Of a stretch of DNA of 64,000 nt, positions 27,387 to 37,153 are shown one piece after another. This DNA comes from Brumimicrobium aurantiacum (GTDB taxonomy: Bacteria; Bacteroidota; Bacteroidia; Flavobacteriales_D; Crocinitomicaceae): assembly GCF_003402975.1 (NCBI RefSeq), contig NZ_QURB01000005.1, forward strand, positions 1 through 64,000. The letters are read 5' to 3'. Positions within the stretch are counted from its first letter, which is position 1. Each line of letters opens with the position of its first letter. The notes under the pieces are model-generated. The model saw nothing but the letters and a program-made list of their open reading frames with translations. It was not told where the DNA came from and ran no database searches. A program made the translations under genes and the position numbers.

Positions 27387-29918
27387 TTAAATACTCAATT
27401 CTGGCAATAGCTCTTTGTCTTCTCCTTTATTTTCGCCATTGCAATTGTATAATGAATTTTCATATCCATAAGGTTTCTCAAATTCTTCAGTTGATATATG
27501 AATATTAGGATCTTTATAAACCTTCTGCATCATATATCCATAAATTGGTAGTGCTAATCTAGCACCTTGCCCCCATTGCATTGAACGAAAACGTACAGCC
27601 ATATCTTCAGCTCCTACCCACACACCAGTAACCAAATCAGGAGTTAAGCCCATAAACCAACCATCAGAATTGTTTTGAGTTGTACCTGTTTTACCCGCTG
27701 TTGGTTGTGTTACACCACCCCAGTCACCACGCCAAGTTCCTCTCAAACTTGCTCCTGTTCCTGAAGTCACCACTTTTCGCATCATGCTTAAAGTTGCATA
27801 AGCCAATTCTTCTGACATTGCTTCTCTGGCATTTGGCGTATGATCATACACCACATTTCCATTTCTATCTTCGATTCTTACGATTGAAGTTGGTTCGGTA
27901 TAAATTCCTCCATTTACAAATGCAGATTGTGCACCAACCATTTCAAGTAAAGACAAGTCCATCACTCCTAAACACATAGCAGGAACGATATCTTGTTCAC
28001 GGATCTCAATATTCAAATCCCTCATTAATTTGGCTACTGCTCTAGGTCCTGCAACACCTCCCATTTTTGCCATTACAGCAACTGTGATATTATTCATCGA
28101 ATTAGCCAATCCTTCTTCAAAAGCAACAGGCTCACCTTTCATTTTTGAACCAGAGTTTTTTGGACACCATTGTGTCATATCTTGAACACCAGATCCAGTT
28201 TGAACATCAACACAGTAGGAAATATTTGGTGTTGTTTCACAAGGTGTGATTACACCAAACTGCATCCCTGCAGAGTAGATAAATGGTTTAATTGTTGAAC
28301 CTACTTGTCGCTTTCCTTGAGCAACGTGATCATAGGCAAAATGATTAATATCAGGACCACCTACCCACGCTTTGATGAAGCCAGTTTGAGGTTCAATTGA
28401 CACCAATCCTGCACGCATAATATTTTTATAATAGCGAATAGAATCATTTGGAGTCATCACCGTATCAATATCACCATTCCAAGAAAACACTTTCATATCT
28501 ATTGGCTTATCGAAGGAAGCAATGGCTTCTTTTTCAGACACTCCATTTCTACGTAAACTACGGTATCTTGTAGAACGTTTTCGTGCACTATTCATTAAGT
28601 TTTCAATCGTATTTTCCTTAATATCATAAGCAAAAGGAAATTTATCCGTTCGTTTATTATTCTTAGTAAATGGTTCTTGAATGTTTTTCTTCAAATGCTT
28701 TTTCAGTGCATTTTCGGCATGCCTTTGAATATCAACATTAATCGTTGTAAAAATCTTCAATCCATCACTATAAATATTATAGCGCTCTCCATTTGGTTTT
28801 TGATATTTATACTCACCATCTTCATTCTTTTCGTTGAGAATATCAGTGATTTCACCTCTTAATGATTCTCTAAAGTAAGGTGCTAATCCTTCTTTGTGAT
28901 CTACAGACTGATAATCAGTAACAATAGGCAAAGCTTTTAAACTATCATATTCGGCTTTTGTAATTGTACTGGTTAAAGCTGGATTATTTTTTGAGGAGTT
29001 TTCATACCACTTGTAAAGTACAGTATTTCTTCTATTTACAGCACGTAAAGAGTCAGCCTCTCTTTCCTGTGCCATTTGCTCTTCAGTAACTTTATCTTTT
29101 GAAATATTTAATCGGGCAGACAACCTACCAGAGTAATCCTTCACTGTAAAACCATAGGGATTATATAACCCTGGATTTTTACACATCCCAACTAGAATTG
29201 CGGCTTCTTCTTTATTTAAATCCGCTGCAGTTTTATTAAAATACACCTTTGCTGCACTTGATATTCCCACTGCGTTTTGCAAGAAATCAAATTGATTAAG
29301 GTACATCGTTAAAATCTCTTTCTTCGTATAACGTTGTTCTAGGCGCAATGCAATCACATTTTCCTTTACCTTCTCATAAAGTCTTCTTTCGATTCCGCTC
29401 ATCCTAGAAATACGTTCTTCTTCCTCTGTTTGACCTAAGCCTTGAGCACGAGCAGCTCTTTTTTCTTCACGTTCTTTAAAGGTGAAAATCAACTTTGCCA
29501 ACTGTTGCGTAACAGTAGAAGCACCTCCAGCCTCTCCCATATTTGCTATGGCACGACCAACAGCTTTAACATCAATTCCTGAATGTTCAATATAGCGCTC
29601 ATCTTCAGTCGAAATCAAAGCTGAAATGACATATGGTGAAATTTCATTGTAAGGCACGCTGGTTCTATTGATCGCCCAGTATTTTCCTAATTCCGACACC
29701 CCATCATCAGCAAAGATTGTAGTTGCCAATAACTCCTCTTGATTTTCTAGTGTGGATACGGAAGGTAACGATTCACTATCTGTTTGAACATAACGTAAAA
29801 AAAGGATGAACCAAAGTGGTGTTAAACCAAGAATCCAAAACAAAATAATCAAAAATCTTGAGAATGGTTTTGAAAATTTCTTCCTTTCTTTTTTTTCTTT
29901 AGTTTCTTTTTTTGCCAT
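27387..29918 (-). CDS. Class A penicillin-binding protein (PBP1A type)
   Basis: This 843-residue bifunctional peptidoglycan synthase has one membrane anchor (about 21-43). Its GT51 transglycosylase domain has catalytic E105 in EDERYIEH and [12 protein letters not shown]. The transpeptidase motifs are STIKP (the SxxK serine), SMN (in [11 protein letters not shown]) and KTGTT. It acts in the periplasm, polymerising lipid II and cross-linking stem peptides. Length and domain order are typical. The lysine-rich N-terminus ([12 protein letters not shown]) is cytosolic. It shares a transcript with scoA, an unusual pairing. Confidence 0.95.
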   Translation of the reverse strand: MAKKETKEKKERKKFSKPFSRFLIILFWILGLTPLWFILFLRYVQTDSESLPSVSTLENQEELLATTIFADDGVSELGKYWAINRTSVPYNEISPYVISALISTEDERYIEHSGIDVKAVGRAIANMGEAGGASTVTQQLAKLIFTFKEREEKRAARAQGLGQTEEEERISRMSGIERRLYEKVKENVIALRLEQRYTKKEILTMYLNQFDFLQNAVGISSAAKVYFNKTAADLNKEEAAILVGMCKNPGLYNPYGFTVKDYSGRLSARLNISKDKVTEEQMAQEREADSLRAVNRRNTVLYKWYENSSKNNPALTSTITKAEYDSLKALPIVTDYQSVDHKEGLAPYFRESLRGEITDILNEKNEDGEYKYQKPNGERYNIYSDGLKIFTTINVDIQRHAENALKKHLKKNIQEPFTKNNKRTDKFPFAYDIKENTIENLMNSARKRSTRYRSLRRNGVSEKEAIASFDKPIDMKVFSWNGDIDTVMTPNDSIRYYKNIMRAGLVSIEPQTGFIKAWVGGPDINHFAYDHVAQGKRQVGSTIKPFIYSAGMQFGVITPCETTPNISYCVDVQTGSGVQDMTQWCPKNSGSKMKGEPVAFEEGLANSMNNITVAVMAKMGGVAGPRAVAKLMRDLNIEIREQDIVPAMCLGVMDLSLLEMVGAQSAFVNGGIYTEPTSIVRIEDRNGNVVYDHTPNAREAMSEELAYATLSMMRKVVTSGTGASLRGTWRGDWGGVTQPTAGKTGTTQNNSDGWFMGLTPDLVTGVWVGAEDMAVRFRSMQWGQGARLALPIYGYMMQKVYKDPNIHISTEEFEKPYGYENSLYNCNGENKGEDKELLPELSI

Positions 29919-30035
29919 CAGTTTTTATTATGAAAAGTTAAATTTAATCATATTTACGATAATCAATAAATGCCAGCGTTAGAATTATACTTTTTTTGTA
30001 AAAATGCCTGAAAAATTAAAAAATTAGCACAAAAA

Positions 30036-30063
30036 AAATCGCCTCATTTACACAAGGCGATTT
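30036..30063 (-). terminator. Terminator of the DUF4271-hemD transcript
   Basis: AAATCGCC and GGCGATTT form an 8-bp stem around a 12-base loop and, on the minus strand, are followed by eight T residues. It lies just past the hemD stop. Confidence 0.88.
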
Positions 30064-30083
30064 CATTTTACGATTGTATCTTT

Positions 30084-30836
30084 TTATTTCTTTTTCTTCT
30101 TTGCTTCCTTGATGTAATGCTCAATTGCCATTGACATTGAAGGCAAATTAGGCTGTGGAGCATGAATATCTAATTTCAAATTATTGTCAACGATTGCTTT
30201 TGCAGTAGTTGGACCAAACGCAGCAATTAAAGTATCATTTTGCTTAAAGTCTGGGAAATTCTTCAATAACGATTCAATTCCTGATGGTGAGAAAAACACC
30301 AAAACATCGTATTGAACACTTTCTAAATCAGACAAGTCAGAAGCTACTGTTCTATACAATACCACTTTAGAGTAGTTAATTTTTTCCTTATCTAAAGTTC
30401 TTGGAATACTCTCTCTTAAAATATCTGAACAAGGGAGTAAAAACTTTTCTTTTTTATGCTTCTTAATTGCATCAATTAAATCATCAATTCTTTGCTTTCC
30501 ATGGAAAATCTTACGTTTTCTGTAGGTCACATATTTTTGTAGGTAGTAGGCTACAGCTTCTGAAATACAGAAATACTTCATAGAAGTAGGCACTTCAAAA
30601 CGACATTCTTCAGCCATTCTAAAATAATGATCAACAGCAGTTTTTGATGTTAAAATTACAGCATTATGATCAGAGAAATTTACTTTCTGAGATCTGAACT
30701 CAGCTTTATCAACACCTTCTACATGAATAAACGGTCTGAAATCAACTTGTAGGTCATAGTCCTCAGCAAGTGATAAATACGGATTCTTACTTGTTTCCGG
30801 TTCCGGTTGTGATACTAAAATCGTTTTTATACTCAA
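30084..30836 (-). CDS. hemD: Uroporphyrinogen-III synthase
   Basis: The 250-residue protein shows the two-lobed HemD pattern: KTILVSQPEPE at the start, NAVILTSKTAVDHYF closing lobe 1, FLLPCSDILRE opening lobe 2, and VLVFFSPSGIESLL plus IAAFGPTTAKAI near the C-terminus. It closes and inverts ring D of hydroxymethylbilane in the cytosolic haem pathway. The start is TTG 30836; no in-frame ATG precedes it, and S-I-K-T-I matches the family start. It follows the DUF4271 gene by 36 bases, a pairing seen across Bacteroidota. Confidence 0.9.
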   Translation of the reverse strand: MSIKTILVSQPEPETSKNPYLSLAEDYDLQVDFRPFIHVEGVDKAEFRSQKVNFSDHNAVILTSKTAVDHYFRMAEECRFEVPTSMKYFCISEAVAYYLQKYVTYRKRKIFHGKQRIDDLIDAIKKHKKEKFLLPCSDILRESIPRTLDKEKINYSKVVLYRTVASDLSDLESVQYDVLVFFSPSGIESLLKNFPDFKQNDTLIAAFGPTTAKAIVDNNLKLDIHAPQPNLPSMSMAIEHYIKEAKKKKK

Positions 30837-30872
30837 AACTAAGCAGTCTTTAATTCTTATAAATAGTACGAA

Positions 30873-31526
30873 TTATCTAATGAAATTAGGCGATAGAACA
30901 AGGTAACCTACCATGATCGGCCAAATTTCCAAGGCGCAAAGGTACAAAATTATATAGAACCACAATACTTTATTATGAATAGCCATAAAGATTCCTCTAA
31001 CTAACCTTATGATATAAAACAGTATAACCACATAAAACAAGCATTTTGGCATATATTGCGATAAATCAGGGTTAAGAATCCAGATAATTAGTAATGGAAT
31101 GATAACAATCCCTAGAATGTGTGTGATAAAATTTAACAGGATAATATTCTCCCTTACTTTCAAATATTCACCACTAATGAAATTCACAAAGTAAAGACTA
31201 AATAGTTGAAAAAAATAGATTGAAGCAGGTAGAAAAACCATCCAATATGCTGTTCTATCAAAGTATAGCAACACCATATAAATTGCTAAACCAGAAACAA
31301 CAAAGTAATTGAGCAACATCAAATAGTTGGTAAGGTTTCTAAAACTCAAGTTTTCTTTGGCTTCGGGCAAGGTAGAAGGCGGTTTAAAAAAGGCTGCTTT
31401 CATTTGAGCAAACACCATTTCTTTTTGACTTTTTATTGCAGAAAGTACAATGATTGTTGCCAACAAAGCATAAATCAACCAATGTGGAAAGAACTCTTCC
31501 CTTAATGTCAATGCTATATCTTTCAT
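30873..31526 (-). CDS. DUF4271 integral membrane protein
   Basis: The 217-residue protein has about six hydrophobic segments (for example IYALLATIIVLSAI, LMLLNYFVVSGLAIYMVLLYF, IILLNFITHILGIVIIPLLIIWIL) and a conserved-looking KVRENIILLN loop. It matches the uncharacterised DUF4271 family that typically lies directly upstream of hemD in Bacteroidota. A role linked to haem synthesis has been suggested only by neighbourhood. No catalytic residues are obvious. Confidence 0.85.
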   Translation of the reverse strand: MKDIALTLREEFFPHWLIYALLATIIVLSAIKSQKEMVFAQMKAAFFKPPSTLPEAKENLSFRNLTNYLMLLNYFVVSGLAIYMVLLYFDRTAYWMVFLPASIYFFQLFSLYFVNFISGEYLKVRENIILLNFITHILGIVIIPLLIIWILNPDLSQYMPKCLFYVVILFYIIRLVRGIFMAIHNKVLWFYIILYLCALEIWPIMVGYLVLSPNFIR

Positions 31527-31683
31527 TTCACTTTACTATAAAAAAAGTCTCAATAGATTTTAAACTCGATTTACTTTAATCAACCACAAAATTAAGAAAA
31601 TATAAGTTGCTATTTTTCTAATTAGTTTAATCATTGAATAAACAAGATAAATCGTTAAATTTACATCGAAAAAAAAATTGACT

Positions 31684-32883
31684 ATGAAATCAGATTTATA
31701 TACACACCCAGATTATTACGCATTAGACGATCTATTAACAGACGAACATAAACTTATACGTGACACTGCAAGAGACTGGGTCAAAAAAGAAATGTCTCCA
31801 ATTATTGATGAGCATTATGAAAATGCAACTTTCCCAATGCACATCTTAAGTGGATTAGGTGAAATTGGTGCATTTGGACCTTACATCCCTGAGGAATATG
31901 GAGGTCCAGGTTTAGACCAAATTTCTTATGGTTTAATCATGCAAGAATTAGAAAGATGTGATAGTGGATTGAGATCTACTGCATCTGTTCAAAGTTCTCT
32001 TGTGATGTATCCAATTTGGAAATATGGTTCTGAAGAACAAAAGCAAAAGTATTTGCCAAAGATGGCCACAGGAGAAATGATTGGTTGTTTCGGTCTAACG
32101 GAACCTGATTATGGCTCTGATCCTGGAGGAATGGTAACCAACTTCAAAGATATGGGTGACCATTATTTATTGAATGGCGCTAAAATGTGGATTTCAAACG
32201 CACCATTTGCTGATGTTGCTGTTGTTTGGGCGAAAAACGAAGAAGGAAGAATTCACGGATTACTCGTAGAACGAGGAATGGAAGGTTTCTCTACACCAGA
32301 AATGCATGGAAAATTATCATTGCGTGCTTCTGCAACTGGAGAATTGATTTTTGATAATGTAAAGGTTCCTAAAGAAAACTTACTTCCTGGAAGAAGTGGA
32401 CTTGGGGCTCCACTATCTTGTTTAGATTCTGCACGTTTTGGAATTGCATGGGGAGCACTTGGTGCAGCAATGGATTGTTATGATCAAGCATTGCGATACT
32501 CAAAAGAAAGAAAGCAATTTAATGTTCCAATTGGCGCTTTCCAATTGATGCAGAAAAAACTAGCTGAAATGATTACAGAAATTACAAAAGCCCAATTATT
32601 GACATACCGATTAGGTCAGTTGAGAAACGAAGGTAAAGCAACTTCTGCTCAAATTTCAATGGCGAAACGTAATAATGTAGAAATCGCATTAAACATCGCC
32701 AGAGAAGCAAGACAAATGCATGGTGGAATGGGAATCACTTCAGAATACTCAATGATGCGCCACATGGCTAACCTTGAATCTGTTGTAACTTATGAAGGAA
32801 CACACGACATTCACCTTTTAATTACAGGAATGGATGTAACTGGAATTCCAGCTTTTACGCGTGAGATGCCAACCAAAAAATAG
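31684..32883 (+). CDS. Acyl-CoA dehydrogenase, glutaryl-CoA dehydrogenase-like
   Basis: The 399-residue flavoenzyme starts at ATG 31684; a TTG two codons earlier is less likely. FAD-binding acyl-CoA dehydrogenase motifs are present: CFGLTEPDYGSDPGG, KMWISNAPFADVAVVWAK, FGIAWGALGAA and YSKERKQFNVPIGAFQL. The ending RHMANLESVVTYEGTHDIHLLITGMD..GIPAF closely follows glutaryl-CoA dehydrogenases, with the catalytic glutamate in YEGTHD. It should oxidise and decarboxylate glutaryl-CoA to crotonyl-CoA in lysine/tryptophan degradation, passing electrons to ETF. Isovaleryl- or other short-chain specificity cannot be excluded. Confidence 0.9.
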   Translation: MKSDLYTHPDYYALDDLLTDEHKLIRDTARDWVKKEMSPIIDEHYENATFPMHILSGLGEIGAFGPYIPEEYGGPGLDQISYGLIMQELERCDSGLRSTASVQSSLVMYPIWKYGSEEQKQKYLPKMATGEMIGCFGLTEPDYGSDPGGMVTNFKDMGDHYLLNGAKMWISNAPFADVAVVWAKNEEGRIHGLLVERGMEGFSTPEMHGKLSLRASATGELIFDNVKVPKENLLPGRSGLGAPLSCLDSARFGIAWGALGAAMDCYDQALRYSKERKQFNVPIGAFQLMQKKLAEMITEITKAQLLTYRLGQLRNEGKATSAQISMAKRNNVEIALNIAREARQMHGGMGITSEYSMMRHMANLESVVTYEGTHDIHLLITGMDVTGIPAFTREMPTKK

Positions 32884-32929
32884 GCTTTGCAAGAAGTTTG
32901 TTCAAAGCCGTAGCTTTTATATATAATTG

Positions 32930-32960
32930 AAAGAGCGGAACATTTGTTTCGCTCTTTTTT
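32930..32960 (+). terminator. Terminator of the acyl-CoA dehydrogenase gene
   Basis: AAAGAGCGGAAC pairs with GTTTCGCTCTTT (12 bp, one G-U) around an ATTT loop and runs into six T residues. A weaker GGCTTTG/CAAAGCC hairpin lies just upstream at 32883-32909. Confidence 0.92.
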
Positions 32961-33094
32961 GTTTTATCTTTTTACCTTCTGCTCAGACAGATTGAGAATA
33001 AAAAACATTTTTTTCATTTATTATTGCAATTAATCTAGGATAATATTATTTTTGCAATCGCTTTGTATCAAACACAAGGCAATTAGTTAAAACC

Positions 33095-33168
33095 GGTCCT
33101 ATAACTCAGCTGGTTAGAGTATCTGACTCATAATCAGAAAGTCCCTGGTTCGAGTCCAGGTGGGACCA
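33095..33168 (+). tRNA. tRNA with CAU anticodon (elongator Met, or Ile2 with lysidine)
   Basis: A full cloverleaf is visible: acceptor GGTCCTA with TGGGACC (one G-U), D-arm containing CTCAGCTGGTTAGAG, anticodon stem TCTGA/TCAGA around loop CTCATAA, and T-arm CCTGG-TTCGAGT-CCAGG. The anticodon is CAT. CCA is not fully encoded (ACA follows the acceptor stem). The first pair is G-C, so it is not the initiator tRNA. Identity as Met or Ile2 depends on modification and cannot be settled by eye. Confidence 0.95.
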
Positions 33169-33189
33169 CAAGTCAGTATTGAGAGAAGA

Positions 33190-33220
33190 GAGTGAGTACA
33201 GAAGTACTTACTCTTTTTTT
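33190..33220 (+). terminator. Terminator of the tRNA gene
   Basis: GAGTGAGTAC pairs with GTACTTACTC (10 bp, one wobble) around an AGAA tetraloop, followed by seven T residues, 22 bases after the tRNA. Confidence 0.93.
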
Positions 33221-33770
33221 ATGCGGTAAAGTTTGGTTTTACCGCAAAGTTCGCGGAGGTTTCGCAGCGGTTGAGTTCGCTAAGTTTTTCACTTGCAGTG
33301 AAATTGATTCACCTGTATGCTCAAAACTCTTGCTCAAAACTGATTCTGGTGTTCACTCTTTTTTTATGTGTTAAAGTTGGACGAGAAATTTGGTTTTACC
33401 GCAAAGTGCGCGGAGGTTGCGCAAAGTAAAGCAGAGGTTATGCTCGATAAGTTTTTCACTTGCAATGAAGTTTGTTTAACCCTCTATGCTAAATACTCTT
33501 GCTCAAAACTGATTCTGGTGTTTGCTCTTTTTTTATGCGGTAATGTTGGACGAGAAGCTTGGTTTTACCGCAAAGTTCGCGGAGGTTTCGCAGAGATCGA
33601 GTTCGCTAAGTTTTTCACTTGCAGCGAAGTTGGTTTACCTGTATGCTCAAAACTCTTGCTCAAGACTGTTTCTGGTGTTTGCTCTTTTTTTATGTGTTAA
33701 AGTTGGACGAGAAATTTGGTTTTACCGCAAAGTGCGCGGAGGTTGCGCAGAGGTGTGCAGTGGTTTGTAA
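33221..33770 (+). repeat. Tandem repeat with A-B-A-B higher-order structure downstream of the tRNA
   Basis: Four units follow the tRNA terminator: A1 33221-33365, B1 33366-33534, A2 33535-33691, B2 33692 to about 33770 (truncated). All share TTTTACCGCAAAGT, GCGGAGGTT and TTTTTCACTTGCA and each complete unit ends in CTC plus seven or eight T. A units begin ATGCGGTAA and carry TTCGCGGAGGTTTCGC; B units begin ATGTGTTAAAG and carry TGCGCGGAGGTTGCGC. Spacing of the shared core is 157, 169 and 157 bases, so the A+B period is 326. Short open frames through it give cysteine-rich repeats (FTCSE) that I do not consider genes. This array fills the roughly 690 bases between the tRNA and the next gene. 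Confidence 0.92.
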
Positions 33771-33806
33771 GATCAAAACTGATTGTTAGTAATTGACATA
33801 AAAGAA

Positions 33807-33834
33807 AAGGCTCACATGTTTCCATGTAAGCCTT
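33807..33834 (-). terminator. Terminator of the TonB gene at 33861
   Basis: AAGGCTTACATG and CATGTGAGCCTT (minus strand) form a 12-bp stem with one mismatch around GAAA and run into TTCTTTT. Confidence 0.85.
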
Positions 33835-33860
33835 ATATCATTATTATTTCCTTAAATTAA

Positions 33861-34568
33861 CTATTGAAGAATGAAATTAATTTTCACAATTTTAGTTGAG
33901 CGAACATATTCTCCATCTTTAATTCCAGGTTTCCATTTAGGTGAAGATTTTACAACGCGTTTAGCTTCTTTCTGAAGCGCATAAGGAAGTGATTTATTCT
34001 TCACTTCAACATCTGTAATTGTTCCATCAACTTCAACAACAAATCCAACATAAGCTGTTCCTGATTCTCCAGCTACAATACTCATTTCAGGGTAAACAAG
34101 CGTTTTGCTTAAGAAAGTCCTCCAATTTCCTTGAAACTGTGCATCATAATCAGGAAAGTCGACTACTTTCCCTAATTCTGGAGCTGGTCCAGGGTCAACA
34201 TCAAAATTACCAGAAGTAATTGATTTCAGTTGCTTTGATGTAACAGCCAGCTGAGTGTTCTTATTGGTGTTTTTTACTTTCTTGAGCTGATTCAATAAAT
34301 CTAATGAAAAGACAGGTGTAGTTGGTTCTACCCTTGTTTGAACCTTTACTACCTTAGGCACTTCAACAATAGGTTCTGCTTCTTTCTCTTCGATCATAAC
34401 TGGCAGGTCGACTGCTTCTTCAACACGTAGTTTTTTCTCCTTGATTTCTACTGGAGTTCGATAAGTGAAGGCCATTAAGGTTGCTGATCCAACAATAAAT
34501 AAACCCAATTGAAAAAATACTTTTCTTTTGGATTCTAAATCGAGTTTTGGGTTTTTTCTTTTCATCAT
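33861..34568 (-). CDS. TonB-family energy transducer
   Basis: The 235-residue protein has a short basic N-terminus, one membrane anchor at about 20-40 (VFFQLGLFIVGSATLMAF), a charged periplasmic linker with proline (VDLPVMIEEKEAEPIVEVP), and a C-terminal TonB domain at about 150-235 (LVYPEMSIVAGESGTAYVGFVVEVDGTITDVEVKN, ending KIVKINFILQ). It should transmit proton-motive force from ExbBD to outer-membrane receptors. The linker is shorter and less proline-rich than in the paralogue at 50868. It lies about 100 bases beyond the two-component genes on the same strand. Confidence 0.88.
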   Translation of the reverse strand: MMKRKNPKLDLESKRKVFFQLGLFIVGSATLMAFTYRTPVEIKEKKLRVEEAVDLPVMIEEKEAEPIVEVPKVVKVQTRVEPTTPVFSLDLLNQLKKVKNTNKNTQLAVTSKQLKSITSGNFDVDPGPAPELGKVVDFPDYDAQFQGNWRTFLSKTLVYPEMSIVAGESGTAYVGFVVEVDGTITDVEVKNKSLPYALQKEAKRVVKSSPKWKPGIKDGEYVRSTKIVKINFILQ

Positions 34569-34666
34569 AACATTAAAATTTAATAGTGATGATGAATACT
34601 AAGCAAATTCTTTACCAAACTCTAGAGGTAAAGAATTTGCTGGGCTTAGTGATAAATTTACAGAGA

Positions 34667-35356
34667 TTATTGATCAAGCAATTTAAAGCCTTTACCATGA
34701 ATATTCATGATCTCAATTTTTTCATCGGCTTTCAATATTTTTCTCAATTTAGCGATATAGACATCCATGCTTCGTCCGTTAAAGTAATTGTCATCACCCC
34801 ATATTGAACGTAAAGCGGCTTGTCTATCCAAAATTTGATTTTTGTTTTTCGCTAAAAGCTTAAGCAATTGACTTTCTTTGGTTGTCAATTTCACTTCTTC
34901 TTCATCTATATTAATTACTCTTTTCATTGGATCGAAGATAAAACGACCGATTTCAAAAGTATCATCCAATACCTCATCACCATCAGTTGTACGTTTCAAA
35001 ATAGCTTCAACACGTGCTACCAACTCCTCCATACTGAATGGCTTTGTGAGGTAATCGTCTGCACCAAGTGAAAAAGCTTCTAATTTATCTTCTTTCATTG
35101 CTTTTGCAGTCAAGAACAAAATTGGAACTTTTTTATCAATTGTTCTTACTTCTTTTGCTACAGAAAAACCATCTAATTCTGGCATCATTACATCCAAAAT
35201 TAAAAAGTGGTAATTTCCTTCATTAAATTTCTCTAATGCTTGTTTACCATCTCTAGCAAGGTCAACTTCATATCCCTTTGCCTTTATGTAAGATTCTAAT
35301 AACATTCCCAAGTTATTGTCATCTTCACTCAATAGAATTTTTACTTTATCACTCAT
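34667..35356 (-). CDS. OmpR/PhoB-family response regulator (RprY-like)
   Basis: The 229-residue protein has a receiver domain at 1-120 with acidic pocket E11, D12, D13, phospho-acceptor D55 (LILDVMMPELDG), T in FLTAKA and K in LTKPF, then a winged-helix domain (about 130-229; LTTKESQLLKLLAKN ... SMDVYIAKLRKIL). It binds DNA when phosphorylated. Its ATG overlaps the kinase gene by eight bases, so the two form an operon. Similar pairs in Bacteroidota are called RprX/RprY; the stimulus here is unknown. Confidence 0.93.
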   Translation of the reverse strand: MSDKVKILLSEDDNNLGMLLESYIKAKGYEVDLARDGKQALEKFNEGNYHFLILDVMMPELDGFSVAKEVRTIDKKVPILFLTAKAMKEDKLEAFSLGADDYLTKPFSMEELVARVEAILKRTTDGDEVLDDTFEIGRFIFDPMKRVINIDEEEVKLTTKESQLLKLLAKNKNQILDRQAALRSIWGDDNYFNGRSMDVYIAKLRKILKADEKIEIMNIHGKGFKLLDQ

Positions 35357-36977
35357 TTTCCTTAGATTTATTTATGATTAAAACGAAGCTTGACCCTTCG
35401 CCAAATTTACTTTTAACACTTATATTCCATCCCTGAACATCAGCAATGGCTTTTACATAATTCAGACCTAATCCATAACCTTTTACGTTATGAACGTTTC
35501 CTGTTGGCACACGATATAACTTATCAAAAATCTTATCTAAATGCTCATTTTTAATTCCTATTCCTTTATCTTGAACTGTTAAACGATATTTTTCATCCGA
35601 GAGTTTTTCAGTTTTTACTAAAATATCAACCTCTTTCTTACTGTATTTAATCGCATTGTCCACAAGATTTGAAACCAGATTATTCGTATGGACTTCATCA
35701 CCAATAAAAGGCATCAAACCAGATGCTTGTTCCAATCGAATTCCTCCATTTTGAATTCTGATTTTAGACTTAGAAACTACACGAGAAACAATTTCGTTTA
35801 GCTCTAATTCATCTTGCTTCATCTTGATATCACCACGATCTAAAACTGCTGTTTTCAAGATTTGTTCAACAAGACCTCCCAGACGTTTATTTTCCTCACT
35901 AATCATTTTTATAAAAGGAGTCACCGTTGTCATATCATTGTTGGTCATATCCTTATCTGAAAGTGCTTCACAGGCCAAAGAAATCGTACTAATCGGTGTC
36001 TTGAACTCATGGGTCATATTCGAGATAAAATCATTTTTCACCTCTGCCAACCTCCTTTGATGAAGGATGGTTTTAAACATGACTACAAATGACAGCACAA
36101 CCAACAAAACGAGTAAAATACTTACCGTAAGTGTTAACCACATTTCATTGAAAAGCACAGTATTCTTTTTCGGGAAGTAAACATGCAAGTTCAATTCTTC
36201 ATCAAAAATATTACCTGGGAAAAGACGAACCTCCTTTGTTTTAGAAGTATCAATCTTTAAATTGTATCGATCTGTATACGACGGAAATTCTATAATTTCA
36301 TCATCTTCATTAAAAATAGCATAATTGAAAGTTGTTTTTAGTCCTTCAACTTCAAATGTTTTCGAGATCATTGAATCCAAGAAAGCCAAATTTATTCTTT
36401 CAGCAGGTGCTGTTCCTCCATTATTTCTAAAGGCTGAAACCATCAACTCATTGATGTACTTCGATTTTTTGAACAAACTATTGACCACACGCTTATCTAA
36501 CTGGAAGGCCAAATCATTTGGATTACCTTCATCATCTTTCTTCGCTCCTTCTTTCACATAAGAAGCCAACTCGCTAATGTCTCTAGCCAAAACGCTGTGC
36601 TTCGCAGTAACGTGTGTCAGAGAGTCGTATGAATCTCCTTCTATTTGTAGGTATTTCACATCTCTACCGTTCTCATAAATAATTGTGTCCTTTATGGATA
36701 CGGATTCTTGAACAGGCACGAGATTTTGAAACTCTTGTTTTAAGGCTTGCTTATATTGTCCACTAAAATCTTTTCCAAAAAATGAAGTATATCTTTTGAG
36801 ATCAGATGCCTTTTCATGACGAATCACTACTTTAGACAATACATTTTCCATCTGATTATTAAGTTCTTCTGACTTCTTTTCATACAATTGAAAAGCTTGA
36901 TACAACTGCAACACAACGAGTGTTAACAAGGCGGTACTGATCAGTATGATGATATGTTTTAATTGTATTTTCCTCAC
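35349..36977 (-). CDS. Sensor histidine kinase (RprX-like)
   Basis: The 542-residue inner-membrane kinase has transmembrane segments at about 9-28 and 279-303 with a 250-residue periplasmic sensor between them. The H-box is FISNMTHEFKTPIS with H323; the ATPase has N-box NLVSNLVDNAIKYSK, G1 DKGIGI and G2 GYGLGLNYVKAI. No HAMP domain is evident between TM2 and the H-box. It should phosphorylate the overlapping downstream response regulator. The sensor region resembles no domain I can name. Confidence 0.93.
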   Translation of the reverse strand: MRKIQLKHIIILISTALLTLVVLQLYQAFQLYEKKSEELNNQMENVLSKVVIRHEKASDLKRYTSFFGKDFSGQYKQALKQEFQNLVPVQESVSIKDTIIYENGRDVKYLQIEGDSYDSLTHVTAKHSVLARDISELASYVKEGAKKDDEGNPNDLAFQLDKRVVNSLFKKSKYINELMVSAFRNNGGTAPAERINLAFLDSMISKTFEVEGLKTTFNYAIFNEDDEIIEFPSYTDRYNLKIDTSKTKEVRLFPGNIFDEELNLHVYFPKKNTVLFNEMWLTLTVSILLVLLVVLSFVVMFKTILHQRRLAEVKNDFISNMTHEFKTPISTISLACEALSDKDMTNNDMTTVTPFIKMISEENKRLGGLVEQILKTAVLDRGDIKMKQDELELNEIVSRVVSKSKIRIQNGGIRLEQASGLMPFIGDEVHTNNLVSNLVDNAIKYSKKEVDILVKTEKLSDEKYRLTVQDKGIGIKNEHLDKIFDKLYRVPTGNVHNVKGYGLGLNYVKAIADVQGWNISVKSKFGEGSSFVLIINKSKENE

Positions 36978-37153
36978 TTCAAATATCTAAATTAACTGTT
37001 AACCCGTCACTACACCCAAGCTTAACCTTTTTTAACACCATGAAAAACCACTATAAAATGAATTTACAGGAACATTAGAAATGTGTAATAGGTTTAAAAT
37101 ATCTCCTTAAAATTAAAAAAAATAATGGATTGAAGGTGCGTTTTAAGGATGAA

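Noticed and set aside
33192-33770. Overlapping short frames giving repeated cysteine-rich peptides (FTCSE, RKVRGG)
   Set aside because: They are translations of the tandem repeat in shifting frames, have no conserved start context and follow the tRNA terminator; the DNA repeat explains them.
33221-33770. Possible CRISPR array
   Set aside because: Units are 145-169 bases and diverged along their whole length; there are no short identical repeats separated by unique spacers and no cas genes.
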